From assembly GCA_958296235.1 (NCBI GenBank), contig OY282457.1, positions 558,001 through 622,000 on the forward strand: a DNA stretch of 64,000 bases, in the 5' to 3' direction. Position 1 is the first letter of the stretch; the number at the start of each line of letters is the position of its first letter. Below are positions 24,554 to 33,314 of the stretch, one piece after another. Made by a program: the position numbers and the translations under genes. This DNA is from an uncultured Candidatus Binatia bacterium. Its GTDB lineage: Bacteria > Desulfobacterota > Binatia > Bin18. The notes under the pieces are model-generated. The model was not told where the DNA came from. It made no database searches and saw only the letters and a list, made by a program, of their open reading frames with translations.

Positions 24554-25764
24554 GCCGCGGCCTCGGTCTTTGACTGCTCCTTTGGTGAGGCGGCTGGCGA
24601 GAACCCGGCCGGGAGGGCCACCTGCTCCGATTGGACCAAACGCTCCAGAAAGCCACTGAGCAGCTTGGTCATGGTTTCGACCTCAAGCAGAAACGCATCA
24701 TGTCCCCATGAGCTCTGGACATCCAAATAGGTCACATCCGCCCCGGCCGCGGTGAGCGCGCTGACCAGCTCTTTACTGTGGTAGCTCGGGTAGAGCCAGT
24801 CGCTGGTAAAGCTCAGCACCAGGTAACGCAGGTCGGCCGAGTTGGCAAAGGCGGCCGCCACCGAGCCAGTCTCGGCGCTCATATCAAAATAGTCCATCGC
24901 CTTGGTCACATACAGATAGCTGTTGGCGTCAAACCGACGGGTAAAATTATGCCCCTTGTATTTGAGGTAGCTCTCGACCTGAAACTCGGAACGAAACTCA
25001 TAGCCATACCGTACCTGGTCTTGGAGCCGGCGCCCGAACTTCTGCTGCATGGACTCTTCGCTCAGATAGGTAATATGGCCAACCATGCGGGCGACCGCCA
25101 AGCCGGCATCGGGTTTGAGGCCGGCGTCGTAATAGTCCCCATTATTCCAGGCCGGGTCGGCATAAATTGCCTGCCGCCCTACCTCGCTCAGGGCAATCAG
25201 CATGGGGCTGTGATGGGCGGTGGTCGCAATGGGAATGGCGGCTTTCAACCGGTACGGATAATGCGCTGCCCACTCAAGCGCCTGCATCCCGCCCATGGAG
25301 CCGCCGGCCACACACAGCAGGCTGTCTATGCCCAGATGATCGATCAGCCGGACCTGGGCGCGCACCATGTCCCCAATGGTCACGACCGGAAAGTGCATGC
25401 CGTACGGTTTGCCGGTTGCCGGGTCGGGGTCTGACGGTCCGGTCGAGCCGTAGCAGCCGGCCAGGACATTGCTGCAAATAATAAAGAATTTATTGGTATC
25501 AAAGGCTTTACCCGGTCCAATGCAGTCATCCCACCAGCCGGCTTTGGCTTCGTCCGGCTGATGGTAGCCGGCCGCATGCGCGCTGCCACTCAGGGCGTGC
25601 GTAATAAGAATCGCATTGGTCCGGTCGGCGTTGAGTTGACCGTAGGTTTCATACGCCACAGTCACCGGCCCCAGGCTGGCCCCACTGTCCAGCTGAAAGG
25701 GCTCGTTCTCAGCAAAAGTCAACCGCTGGGGCTGAACGAGCCCGACTGAGCCATTCGCGCTCAT
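24550..25764 (-). CDS. metX: Homoserine O-acetyltransferase (acyltransferase) MetX
   Basis: The 404-residue alpha/beta hydrolase shows the nucleophile elbow VAGGSMGGMQALEWA, the oxyanion region ITHALSGSAHAAGY, the catalytic Asp region FTSDWLYPSYHS, and the catalytic His in WGHDAFLLE. It acylates L-homoserine to O-acetyl- (or O-succinyl-) homoserine, the first dedicated step to methionine. Downstream is metW and upstream is metY on the same strand, so the three form the acylation and sulfhydrylation route to homocysteine. Acetyl preference is inferred from metY. Confidence 0.95.
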   Translation of the reverse strand: MSANGSVGLVQPQRLTFAENEPFQLDSGASLGPVTVAYETYGQLNADRTNAILITHALSGSAHAAGYHQPDEAKAGWWDDCIGPGKAFDTNKFFIICSNVLAGCYGSTGPSDPDPATGKPYGMHFPVVTIGDMVRAQVRLIDHLGIDSLLCVAGGSMGGMQALEWAAHYPYRLKAAIPIATTAHHSPMLIALSEVGRQAIYADPAWNNGDYYDAGLKPDAGLAVARMVGHITYLSEESMQQKFGRRLQDQVRYGYEFRSEFQVESYLKYKGHNFTRRFDANSYLYVTKAMDYFDMSAETGSVAAAFANSADLRYLVLSFTSDWLYPSYHSKELVSALTAAGADVTYLDVQSSWGHDAFLLEVETMTKLLSGFLERLVQSEQVALPAGFSPAASPKEQSKTEAAA

Positions 25765-25811
25765 GCTCTATCCCGTCACTCCATTAAAACGTATGCGCCG
25801 CGCGGCCCGGC

Positions 25812-27110
25812 CTACCTGTTGGCGGCATCCAGGGCTTGTTCCAGGTCCCAGATGATATCGTCAATATCTTCCAAGCCCACGCTCAGCCGGACAAAATCCA
25901 CTGTTGCGCCGGCGCTGATCAACTCGTCTTCATTGAGCTGACTGTGCGTCGTACTGGCCGGGTGAATCGCCAGACTCTTGGCATCTCCGACATTGGCGAC
26001 ATGACTGTGCAGCTTGAGGCTGTTGATGAATTTCTCACCCGCGGCTCTGCCGCCCTTGATCTGAAAGCCCATGATGGAGCCGGGTCCGAGCGGCAGATAT
26101 TTCTTGGCCTTTTCATGGTCCGGGCTGTTGGCCAGTCCGGGGAAAGCGACCGCGTTTACGCCGGCATGACCCTCCAGAAACTCGGCGACCTGCTGGGCGT
26201 TTGCGACGTGACGTTCCATACGCAGGCTCAGCGTCTCGATCCCGAGCAAGGTCGTAAAACTGTCAAACGGGGCCTGGCAGCCGCCCACGTCGCGCAGGAT
26301 TTGCACCCGCGATTTGAGTATCATGGCCGGCGCCCCGAGGTCGGCGTACACCAGGCCGTGATATGACGGGTCCGGCTGGGTAAAATTCGGAAAGCGTCCG
26401 CTGGTCCAGTCGAAATTACCGCCATCGACGATCATGCCGCCGATAGCTGTGCCGTGGCCGCTCAGAAACTTGGTCGTGCTGTGGGTGACAATATGCGCGC
26501 CCCATTCAAACGGCCGACACAGGTACGGCGTGGCAAACGTGTTGTCGATCATCACCGGGATATGATGCGCCTCGGAAATGGCCGACACTTCCTCAAAGGG
26601 GAAAACCGTAATGTCCGGGTTGCCCAGGGTCTCGCCATAGATAATTTTGGTATTGGGCTGAATGGCCTTTTCAAATTCGTCCGGCCTGGTCGGGTCTACA
26701 AAGGTTGAGCTAATGCCCATACGCGGGAAGGTATGCGCGAACTGATTAAACGTGCCGCCATACAGCCGACTGCTGGTTACAATATGGTCGCCCTGGCCGC
26801 ACAGCGCCATAATGGCCATCATCTGCGCGGCGTGGCCACTGCTGGCCGCCAGCGCTCCTACCCCACCCTCAAGGGCGGCGACCCGCTGCTCCAGCACATC
26901 ATTGGTCGGGTTCATAATGCGCGTGTAGATATTGCCGGGTTCGCTCAGCGCGAACAGATTGGCCGCGTGCTCGGTATTCTTAAACTGGTAACTCGTAGTG
27001 TGGTAAATCGGAACGGCTCGGCTGCCCGTGGTTGGGTCGGGGCTTTGGCCGGCGTGCAACTGACGCGTATTAAAGCCGTATTTGCGTTCGGTGGTATCGT
27101 CTGCGCCCAT
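25812..27110 (-). CDS. metY: O-acetylhomoserine sulfhydrylase MetY
   Basis: The 432-residue PLP enzyme of the Cys/Met metabolism family begins NTRQLHAGQSPDPTTGSRAV. It has the PLP Lys in the THSTTKFLSGHGTA region and ends in the SVGLEDIDDIIWDL motif. It makes homocysteine from O-acetylhomoserine and sulfide. I use the ATG at 27108-27110, preceded by GAGGAG at six bases; the frame extends 156 codons further through the repeat with no family similarity. It lies 47 bases upstream of metX. Confidence 0.95.
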   Translation of the reverse strand: MGADDTTERKYGFNTRQLHAGQSPDPTTGSRAVPIYHTTSYQFKNTEHAANLFALSEPGNIYTRIMNPTNDVLEQRVAALEGGVGALAASSGHAAQMMAIMALCGQGDHIVTSSRLYGGTFNQFAHTFPRMGISSTFVDPTRPDEFEKAIQPNTKIIYGETLGNPDITVFPFEEVSAISEAHHIPVMIDNTFATPYLCRPFEWGAHIVTHSTTKFLSGHGTAIGGMIVDGGNFDWTSGRFPNFTQPDPSYHGLVYADLGAPAMILKSRVQILRDVGGCQAPFDSFTTLLGIETLSLRMERHVANAQQVAEFLEGHAGVNAVAFPGLANSPDHEKAKKYLPLGPGSIMGFQIKGGRAAGEKFINSLKLHSHVANVGDAKSLAIHPASTTHSQLNEDELISAGATVDFVRLSVGLEDIDDIIWDLEQALDAANR

Positions 27111-27190
27111 GCGATTCTCCTCTTCCTTTCGTGGCTCCCACAGTCTTAGCCGATTCCAGCGCATAGGGCTATAACACGCCCCGCTCGATA

Positions 27191-27438
27191 GTGTCTCAGT
27201 TTGAAACTTCCCCCTCCCCCCAACACCTCTCCCAGCGGGAGTGGGCCTCTTGTCTTTCCCTTGTCTTCCCCTTGTCTTTCCCTCTCCCCTGGAGGGAGAG
27301 GGTGGCCCTGAGCCTGTCGAAGGGCCGGGTGAGGGGGCCGACGGACCGCCCGGGGGGCCGGCGACACAATGCGCATCACACGTCTCTGAGTGGGGCGCTG
27401 AGCCGGCAGCGGGGGCGGGAGATGTGAAACTGAGACAC
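27191..27438. repeat. Hairpin-rich intergenic repeat, copy B (MITE-like)
   Basis: The 248-bp element begins GTGTCTCAGTTTGAAAC and ends GTGAAACTGAGACAC, so it has terminal inverted repeats of at least 12 bp (GTGTCTCAGTTT). Inside it carries the CCTGAGCCTGTCGAAGGGCC core inverted relative to copy A, and CTCTCCC/GGGAGAG-type hairpins. It lies in the 410-base gap between the divergent metY and dsrE-like genes. No transposase is encoded, so it would be a non-autonomous element. Confidence 0.8.
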
Positions 27439-27520
27439 GACCCGAGCGTTGTTGTCTTGGTCAGCGTGGCTGGGCTATGATACCCGCATTTGACAAAGCA
27501 TGACCGCAAAGGAGGACACA

Positions 27521-27883
27521 ATGGCAGGACAATTCTGCGTCTCACTGACCCACGCACAGGATAATACCGACAAGGCAACTGTTGCCTTTGTGATTGCCAA
27601 CGCCGCGCTGGGCTCGGACCAGGACACCCTGGTCTTCTTGAGCACCGAAGGCGTGCGTCTGGCCGTCAACGGCTATGCCGACGATATACATGAGGACGGC
27701 TTTGCTCCGCTCAAGGAGCTGATGACCAATTTTGCCGAAGCCGGCGGCACGATATACGTATGCTCGCCCTGCTTTAAGAAACGCGGCCTGGATGAAAACA
27801 ATCTGGTGCCGGGGGCCAGGATTGTCGGCGGTGCCAAGCTGGTCGAATTCCTGGCCGGTGGGACGCCGAGCGTGTCGTATTAG
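27521..27883 (+). CDS. DsrE-family protein
   Basis: The 120-residue protein has the DsrE/DsrF fold pattern: FVIANAALGSDQDTLVFLST near the start, then GVRLAVNGYADD, and a Cys motif TIYVCSPCFKKRGL. Family members carry or relay sulfur, or act as small accessory proteins. AAAGGAGG lies six bases before the ATG. It is followed 68 bases downstream by a TusA-MetE fusion on the same strand. DsrE and TusA proteins are known partners in sulfur relay, so the context suggests a shared pathway. Confidence 0.85.
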   Translation: MAGQFCVSLTHAQDNTDKATVAFVIANAALGSDQDTLVFLSTEGVRLAVNGYADDIHEDGFAPLKELMTNFAEAGGTIYVCSPCFKKRGLDENNLVPGARIVGGAKLVEFLAGGTPSVSY

Positions 27884-27951
27884 AGAGAACCCTCCAGGAA
27901 GGACCCTCACCCTGCCCCTCTCCCAGAGGGAGAGGGAATCGGCAAGAGGAC

Positions 27952-29547
27952 ATGGGGCAAAGTATCATGGATTCTGGTACTCGGACGCATCCCTACACAC
28001 CAGCAGACAGTTTTGACGGTGGGGACCTCGACTGTGGCAATGGCCTGTTGTTGCTAATCCGCAAGCATATTGATCCCCTCACCCCAGGCCAACTGCTCGA
28101 AATCCTGTCCACCGAAACCTCGGTGGTCGAAGACCTGCCGGCCTGGTGCCGTCTGACCGGAAACGATTTGGTCTCCCACATCAGCCGGGGCAAACAGAAC
28201 AGCTTCCTGGTTTCAAAAGGCCCGGCTGCGGCCCTGCGTGCTGCGGAACCCGAGCCAGCGCCTCCAAAAAAGAAAAAAAAGGCGAAACATCGTTCAGCGA
28301 GCGAAAAAGAATACGCGCCGATTACCCAGCCCATCGCCGAGGTCGTGATTCCCGACCGCCTTCCGCGGTCAGCCCCAGCCCCGAGCATTGCTCCCCTGGC
28401 GGTCATGGGCGTCGGGAGTTGGCCACGGCCTCCCTGGCTGTTGCGCGCCCTCAACGATCATCTCGAAGGCCGCCTGTCATCTGAAGAATTTGGCCAAACC
28501 GCGGATGACGCCGTGCGGCTGGCGGTGGCCGCCCAGCAGCGTGCCGGCGTTGATGTGCTTACCGACGGCGAGCAGCGCCGGGACAACTATGCCAGCTTTG
28601 TCGGCGGGCTGCTCGACAACTGCCAGTTGATTCCAATTACTGACCTGCTGCCGTATGTCGATGACCCCGAAGAGTTTGAGCGCGAGTTGCGCGCCCTGGA
28701 CGTTCCGGCCGGCAAGGTGCGTCATCCGGCCGTTTTCGGGCCGCTGGGCCGCAGCCGCTCGCTGACCGTTCACGAGGCAACTTTTCTTACCAGCCTGACC
28801 GCCCGACCACTCAAGGTCGCCCTGCCCGGCCCTTATCTGCTGACCCGCACAATGTGGATGGAATGTATCTCCGACCGGGCCTATGACACGCGGGAAGAAC
28901 TCGCCACAGATGTCGTTCGGGTCTTACGCGAGGAAATCCACTTCCTGCTCGCCGCTGGGGTCTCGCTGGTTCAGTTGGACGAGCCGGTTCTGACCGAGGT
29001 TGTCTTTAGCGGCAGCTCAAACAATCGCACGTTTATGTGTGGCGCGCTGGGAGAGAAACGTGCGGCTGCGGAGGAATTGGCCCTGGCTGAATCGCTCATT
29101 AACCAGGTGGTCGCCGACCTGCCCCACGAGCGCCTGGCGCTGCACATCTGTCGCGGCAACTGGACACCGGATGAAAGCGTGGCCCTGGCCGGCGACTATG
29201 AGCCCCTCCTGCCTCTCCTGAAAAACATCAAGGTTGGCACGCTCATGCTTGAGCTCTGCACGCCTCGGGCTGGGGATGAGGCCGTGCTGCGCGGCCTGCC
29301 GGACGACCGGCGCATCGGCATTGGAGTGGTGAATCAAAAGACGCAAAGCCTTGAAACGGTAGACCAGATTGTCGCAAAGGCGGAAAAGGCCATTCGTCTT
29401 TTTGGGGCCGAGCGGCTCCTGCTGACCCCCGACTGCGGCTTTGCCACCTTTGCCGATAATCCCATCGCGTCAGCCACGCTGGCCGAACACAAACTGACAG
29501 CCATCACACAGGCCGCCACCATCCTTCGCGACCGGCACGGCTTATAG
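27952..29547 (+). CDS. TusA-like domain fused to a cobalamin-independent methionine synthase-like domain
   Basis: The 531-residue protein has two parts. Residues 1-90 resemble TusA sulfur carriers (DLDCGNGLLLLIRKH, then LPAWCRLTGNDLVS). A Lys-rich linker (PPKKKKKAKHR) follows. Residues 140-531 form the C-terminal MetE (methionine synthase) barrel, with zinc ligands visible in LALHICRGNW (His, Cys), LMLELCTPRAG (Glu) and LLTPDCGFA (Cys). The MetE folate-binding N-terminal half is absent, as in the shorter MetE-like family. The start could be 27952 or the in-frame ATG at 27967. The fusion would place a sulfur carrier beside a homocysteine-methylating centre. Confidence 0.85.
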   Translation: MGQSIMDSGTRTHPYTPADSFDGGDLDCGNGLLLLIRKHIDPLTPGQLLEILSTETSVVEDLPAWCRLTGNDLVSHISRGKQNSFLVSKGPAAALRAAEPEPAPPKKKKKAKHRSASEKEYAPITQPIAEVVIPDRLPRSAPAPSIAPLAVMGVGSWPRPPWLLRALNDHLEGRLSSEEFGQTADDAVRLAVAAQQRAGVDVLTDGEQRRDNYASFVGGLLDNCQLIPITDLLPYVDDPEEFERELRALDVPAGKVRHPAVFGPLGRSRSLTVHEATFLTSLTARPLKVALPGPYLLTRTMWMECISDRAYDTREELATDVVRVLREEIHFLLAAGVSLVQLDEPVLTEVVFSGSSNNRTFMCGALGEKRAAAEELALAESLINQVVADLPHERLALHICRGNWTPDESVALAGDYEPLLPLLKNIKVGTLMLELCTPRAGDEAVLRGLPDDRRIGIGVVNQKTQSLETVDQIVAKAEKAIRLFGAERLLLTPDCGFATFADNPIASATLAEHKLTAITQAATILRDRHGL

Positions 29548-29663
29548 ATCATTATTACCGGTCCGCTCCGCCCGGAAGAACACCGGACAGTCCTACACAT
29601 ACCAGCTTGAGCCATCCCGTAATCCTGGCTCCTTGCCCGTCCGGATTGATGGACGACGATATT

Positions 29664-29704
29664 TTTACAACCCAGTTGCAAATACATTAAACCCTTGATA
29701 TTAG
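29664..29704 (+). promoter_or_regulatory. Putative Zur operator and promoter of the metallochaperone gene
   Basis: The palindrome TTTACAA-CCCAG-TTGCAAA lies at 29664-29682. Its right half, TTGCAA, acts as a -35 box followed after 17 bases by TATTAG (29699-29704) as -10, about 55 bases before the start codon. A repressor on this site would block the -35 box. The same arrangement occurs at 33197-33237. The Zur assignment rests on the zinc genes downstream and the nearby Fur-family gene. Confidence 0.65.
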
Positions 29705-29758
29705 ACTCTCGTTCATCAAGAGAGAAAAGCTTCCTTATGAGAAAAGGACAGGAAAATC

Positions 29759-32536
29759 ATGCACTATAGGAGTATATCCCTACGAGGCTTCACTATCTGG
29801 AGTATCGCTTTCCTCTTGCTGTTCGTCTGGGCGCTCCCCGCTCTTGCCCAAAATGATGGACAGCTCATCGTCGCTGACCCGGCAGCGGAGAAGCTCTACG
29901 TCTATGAACTCCCATCACTCACCTTACAGGCGGAGTTCGATAACGTGCGGATGGCTCCACAGGCGGGCTTTCTTCCCCTCAAAGGAGAACGGCTCATTTT
30001 TATCAATGAAGAGGCCGCCCCGCCCGACGAGCACGAGGGTGAGGACGAGCACGGCCACGCTGACACCCACAGCGAGGCCAGTCCGAGCGGCGAGATGATT
30101 ATGCTCAAGATGAATCTCAGAGGGGAACCAGCCATCATCGGCCGCGCAGTCGTGAACTGGACGGGCGGAGTCGGCCAGATTGCAGTGCATCCAAAGATGG
30201 AATTTGCCGCGGTTGCTTCGGGCGCAGTGCATGCCGAGGACGGCGACCACGACGAGGAGGAGCATGGCCATGAGGACGACCACGACGAGGAGGAGCATGG
30301 CCATGAGGACGACCACGACGAGGAGCATGGTCATGAGGACGGCCACGGCACAGGTGGAGGGTCGGTCTCTGTGGTTGATTTACGCTGGTGGACTTCTTCG
30401 TCCTATAGCACCATTGCAACCAACCCTATTGAGAGTGAAGCGCCTGGTATAGCAATCGCCCGAAGCCCCGACATGCTTTTACAGCGCCTCGGAAGCGCGG
30501 ACGACCATGAGGACGAGCACGCGCATGGGGACAGGCAGCTAATCGGCCGTCTGCTCATCGGCGACGCAGATACGGGCGCCCTTTCGGTCATTGACCTGGG
30601 GCACGGCGATGTAGAGCAGGACGCCTTCGACCTGGGATCGCGCGCCGGACGCATATACGCCACCAAGAACGGGCGTTTCGCCGTCGCCGTGGCCACCGAT
30701 GCCAACAACGTCCACGTCTTCGACGGCGGCATATACATGGAGGAGCACGGCGACCATTTCGACTTGATAAATAATCCGGTGCAGAGGCTGGACCTCGATT
30801 TATCCGGCGACCGTCCGGTGCATCTGTACGTGGGCGGCGAGTGGGCCACTATCTTTTATGACGGCTCCGGCGACGTCGTGCTGCTCAACGAACGTGAGAT
30901 GGAAGAGGAAGGCGCAGATTACTCGCCGCCAGTCTTCAATGTCGGCCCTCACCACGGGGCGGCGGTTCCGCTGTATGACGGACTGATAGCCACCACTACC
31001 CAGCACCCGGATTACGATTCATCCCCCGCTGATTACCGCCTCCCTGTCGGCGCCGACATCCGCGACATCGCCGGTAACGTGCTGTACAGCGCCGCTGGTT
31101 GCGACGGCCTGCACGGCGACGCTGGCAACGGCCATGTCGCCGTCTTTGGATGCATCGGCGGGGCATTGGCAATCGAGGCACACGACGGCCAGTATGAACA
31201 CGTTTTCATACCTCCCCCAGCCGGCGAACCTGACGATTTCCGTCTGACTTCCGTATGGGGATACGCCGGCTTGGACCACTTCTTTGCCCTCGGCTCTGCA
31301 GTGGGGCTGTATGTGGTGGAGCCGGAAGAAGGAAGCATGACGCAGTTCATCCCGGCCAGCGAAGAACTCCGGCCGATAAGCGTCGCCATCAGCCACGACG
31401 GCCAGGCCCTGCTGGTGATAATGAGCGACGGCGAACTGCGGATGTACGACGCCAAAGACCTCGATCTGCTGGCATCGACGACCGGCTTCCTGGCAACTCC
31501 TGTGGAGACCGGCTTCTGGGGCCGTCCGCATATCGCCACCGCTCCCGGCGCAGTCTTCGTCACCGACTCGGTGGGCGACAAGGTGCTGCAACTCGATCCC
31601 CACAACCTCGACTTAGTGCAGCATTGGGACGTCGCCGGCAACCCCGCCAAGATCGCCTTCATCGGCATCAAGGGAGAACCCGAAACTCACGACGAACATG
31701 ACCACGAGGGCGAGGACGACCATGAGGGCGAGCATGAGGACGAACACGACGAGGAACATCATGAAGAAGGCATTCACGAAGCCTTTCGTCTCAGTCGCCT
31801 CATCAGAAACGAAGAGGCATTCCTCAGCGATGTTGAATTAGGCTCCCGGCCTCAGGGTGATGTGATCAGCCATAAGCTGAAGGTATATTGCTCAGCGACT
31901 GACATGGGCATTGAGTGTTCAGATATCGATGGCGGTGATCTGACACCTGGTATTACCCTGCCCTATGACACTGCTGAGCGCAGTGGAGGGCGTGCGTTGT
32001 ATGTACGCCTTGCCGATGACCAACGGACGGTTTTTTCCTTTATTCGAGATGATTCTGCGGATCCGACCGATTGGACCCAATGGTCAAACGACGCGTATAT
32101 CGGCAACCTCGAAACTGGGGCAGTCACCCGAGTCGCCTTTGGTCCGGGATTGTTGCACCGCTTTGCCCTCTCCAAAACCGTGGCGCTCTACATTCTGCAA
32201 GGCCCGCAGAGCGATCGCGCATTCCTGCTTGATGCCGACCCCCAGTCTCCGACATTCACGCAGATCATGACCACGATTGCGCTTCCTGCCTTACAGGAGC
32301 CGCTTGATCCAGACCTGCCGCCACTTGCGGAGGGACAGCAGTTGCGACTCCCGGCACTGACTCCAGACGGGAGCTGGGGATTTGTCACGCACGGTGGAGA
32401 CGGCCTGATCTCGGTCATCAACACGGCTCAGGCAGAAGTCGTCCGGCAGCTTGGGGTTCCCACACCGCTGGGCGGTGGTGGCTATCTTACTGCCGTCCAG
32501 AAAAAGATGAAGCTGTCAGATACGATTGGACGCTAG
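29759..32536 (+). CDS. AztD-like periplasmic metallochaperone with extra C-terminal domain and acidic His-rich linkers
   Basis: The 925-residue protein has a signal peptide (IAFLLLFVWALPALAQ) and then a beta-propeller like AztD, the zinc chaperone of the AztABC importer. Visible landmarks are YMEEHGDHFDL, VGPHHGAAVPL, GCDGLHGDAG and VAVFGCIGG. Three acidic His-rich stretches interrupt it: residues 84-109, 157-199 and 643-671 (HEDDHDEEEHGHE type). After the last one comes a region of about 255 residues with Cys residues (VYCSATDMGIECSD) that ordinary AztD proteins, near 400-450 residues, lack. Its own Zur-type promoter lies upstream, and a terminator hairpin lies downstream. It probably loads zinc onto the binding protein at 35313. 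Confidence 0.75.
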   Translation: MHYRSISLRGFTIWSIAFLLLFVWALPALAQNDGQLIVADPAAEKLYVYELPSLTLQAEFDNVRMAPQAGFLPLKGERLIFINEEAAPPDEHEGEDEHGHADTHSEASPSGEMIMLKMNLRGEPAIIGRAVVNWTGGVGQIAVHPKMEFAAVASGAVHAEDGDHDEEEHGHEDDHDEEEHGHEDDHDEEHGHEDGHGTGGGSVSVVDLRWWTSSSYSTIATNPIESEAPGIAIARSPDMLLQRLGSADDHEDEHAHGDRQLIGRLLIGDADTGALSVIDLGHGDVEQDAFDLGSRAGRIYATKNGRFAVAVATDANNVHVFDGGIYMEEHGDHFDLINNPVQRLDLDLSGDRPVHLYVGGEWATIFYDGSGDVVLLNEREMEEEGADYSPPVFNVGPHHGAAVPLYDGLIATTTQHPDYDSSPADYRLPVGADIRDIAGNVLYSAAGCDGLHGDAGNGHVAVFGCIGGALAIEAHDGQYEHVFIPPPAGEPDDFRLTSVWGYAGLDHFFALGSAVGLYVVEPEEGSMTQFIPASEELRPISVAISHDGQALLVIMSDGELRMYDAKDLDLLASTTGFLATPVETGFWGRPHIATAPGAVFVTDSVGDKVLQLDPHNLDLVQHWDVAGNPAKIAFIGIKGEPETHDEHDHEGEDDHEGEHEDEHDEEHHEEGIHEAFRLSRLIRNEEAFLSDVELGSRPQGDVISHKLKVYCSATDMGIECSDIDGGDLTPGITLPYDTAERSGGRALYVRLADDQRTVFSFIRDDSADPTDWTQWSNDAYIGNLETGAVTRVAFGPGLLHRFALSKTVALYILQGPQSDRAFLLDADPQSPTFTQIMTTIALPALQEPLDPDLPPLAEGQQLRLPALTPDGSWGFVTHGGDGLISVINTAQAEVVRQLGVPTPLGGGGYLTAVQKKMKLSDTIGR
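30248..30343 (+). repeat. Tandem 33-bp coding repeat (His/Asp/Glu)
   Basis: The unit CACGACGAGGAGGAGCATGG plus 13 bases is present as two identical 33-bp copies (30248-30280 and 30281-30313) and a 30-bp third copy (30314-30343). It encodes the repeat HDEEEHGHEDD in the metallochaperone. Copy number could vary by slippage without breaking the frame. Confidence 0.85.
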
Positions 32537-32560
32537 GGTTGCGGGTGACCGCTGAGCGCG

Positions 32561-32594
32561 GCCCCGGCCCTCGCTCAGCGGCGAGGGCCGGGGC
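32561..32594. terminator. Strong bidirectional hairpin between the metallochaperone and zur
   Basis: A perfect 14-bp inverted repeat GCCCCGGCCCTCGC/GCGAGGGCCGGGGC (32561-32574 with 32581-32594) with a six-base loop sits in the 70-base gap between two convergent genes. There is no T-tract. Its position and strength suit a bidirectional transcription stop. Confidence 0.65.
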
Positions 32595-32606
32595 TACCGT
32601 CCGAGT

Positions 32607-33053
32607 CTAGGCGGCGCAACGGTCGCACAGGCCGGTGATCTGCACCTCAAAATGGTGCCTTTTGATCGCACGGGGCGACTGGTGCGGCGCGGATACCTCG
32701 ATGCTCGTATCGGGCAGGCACTCGACCTCGCCACAATCGATACAGGTAAAATGAGGATGTTGTTCGGTCTGGCCATGCGCCTGGTCACGCAATTCAAAAC
32801 GCCAGACATGATCGCCGTGATCCGTTCGCGACAAGAGACCCACGTCAGTGAGGTCAATGAGATTCCGATAGAGTGTCGCCCGGTCCAGGCCCGCCGGCTC
32901 CAGAGCTTCGGCGATCTCCGCATGGCTCATAGGAGTAATTGCCTGCTGAAGCCGCTGCAAAACAGCAACACGGGGACCTGTGCTACGCAGCCCAGTGGAT
33001 CGAATCAGGGCGCGGAGTTCTGCGATTGATCGAACGATCCTTTCCTTTTTCAT
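32607..33053 (-). CDS. zur: Fur-family transcriptional regulator, probable zinc uptake regulator Zur
   Basis: The 148-residue protein has a winged helix (TGPRVAVLQRLQQAI, GLDRATLYRNLIDL) and the C-terminal metal-binding domain of the Fur family. The structural zinc site is CIDCGEVECL plus LCDRCAA. Regulatory ligands are offered by HGDHVWRF, EQHPHF and RHHFEVQI. The start at 33053 is chosen because the upstream extension is not family-like. It is surrounded by zinc transport genes, so Zur is more likely than Fur or PerR. It is convergent with the metallochaperone gene and divergent from the outer-membrane/ABC operon, whose promoter carries the predicted operator. Confidence 0.88.
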   Translation of the reverse strand: MKKERIVRSIAELRALIRSTGLRSTGPRVAVLQRLQQAITPMSHAEIAEALEPAGLDRATLYRNLIDLTDVGLLSRTDHGDHVWRFELRDQAHGQTEQHPHFTCIDCGEVECLPDTSIEVSAPHQSPRAIKRHHFEVQITGLCDRCAA

Positions 33054-33196
33054 AGTGCCGCCTATCTTACCGGTTTCTGTGGCCTCCGGCAAGAAAAAAG
33101 TGCCTCAGGTCCATCCCTTCCAACAGACAACGGAAGGGTAAGCGCACCCTTCTCCACGCCTCTCCTTTTATACGAAGTGTTCACTACAATAATCTT

Positions 33197-33237
33197 TTTA
33201 CAATATAGTTGCAAATACATAAAATACTTGATATAGG
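33197..33237 (+). promoter_or_regulatory. Putative Zur operator and promoter of the outer-membrane/ABC zinc operon
   Basis: The palindrome TTTACAA-TATAG-TTGCAAA (33197-33215) overlaps a -35 box TTGCAA (33209-33214), with TATAGG (33232-33237) 17 bases downstream. Some 42 bases around it match the site at 29662 almost base for base, while flanking DNA differs, as expected for a conserved operator-promoter. It lies between zur and the operon, so it could also affect zur transcription on the other strand. Confidence 0.65.
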
Positions 33238-33314
33238 GTATCCACGATGGGTCGTATTTTGTTCTCAAAGAGTTCGACGTCTCTCAATCCCTCTCCGGGT
33301 AGAGAGGAGGCGGT

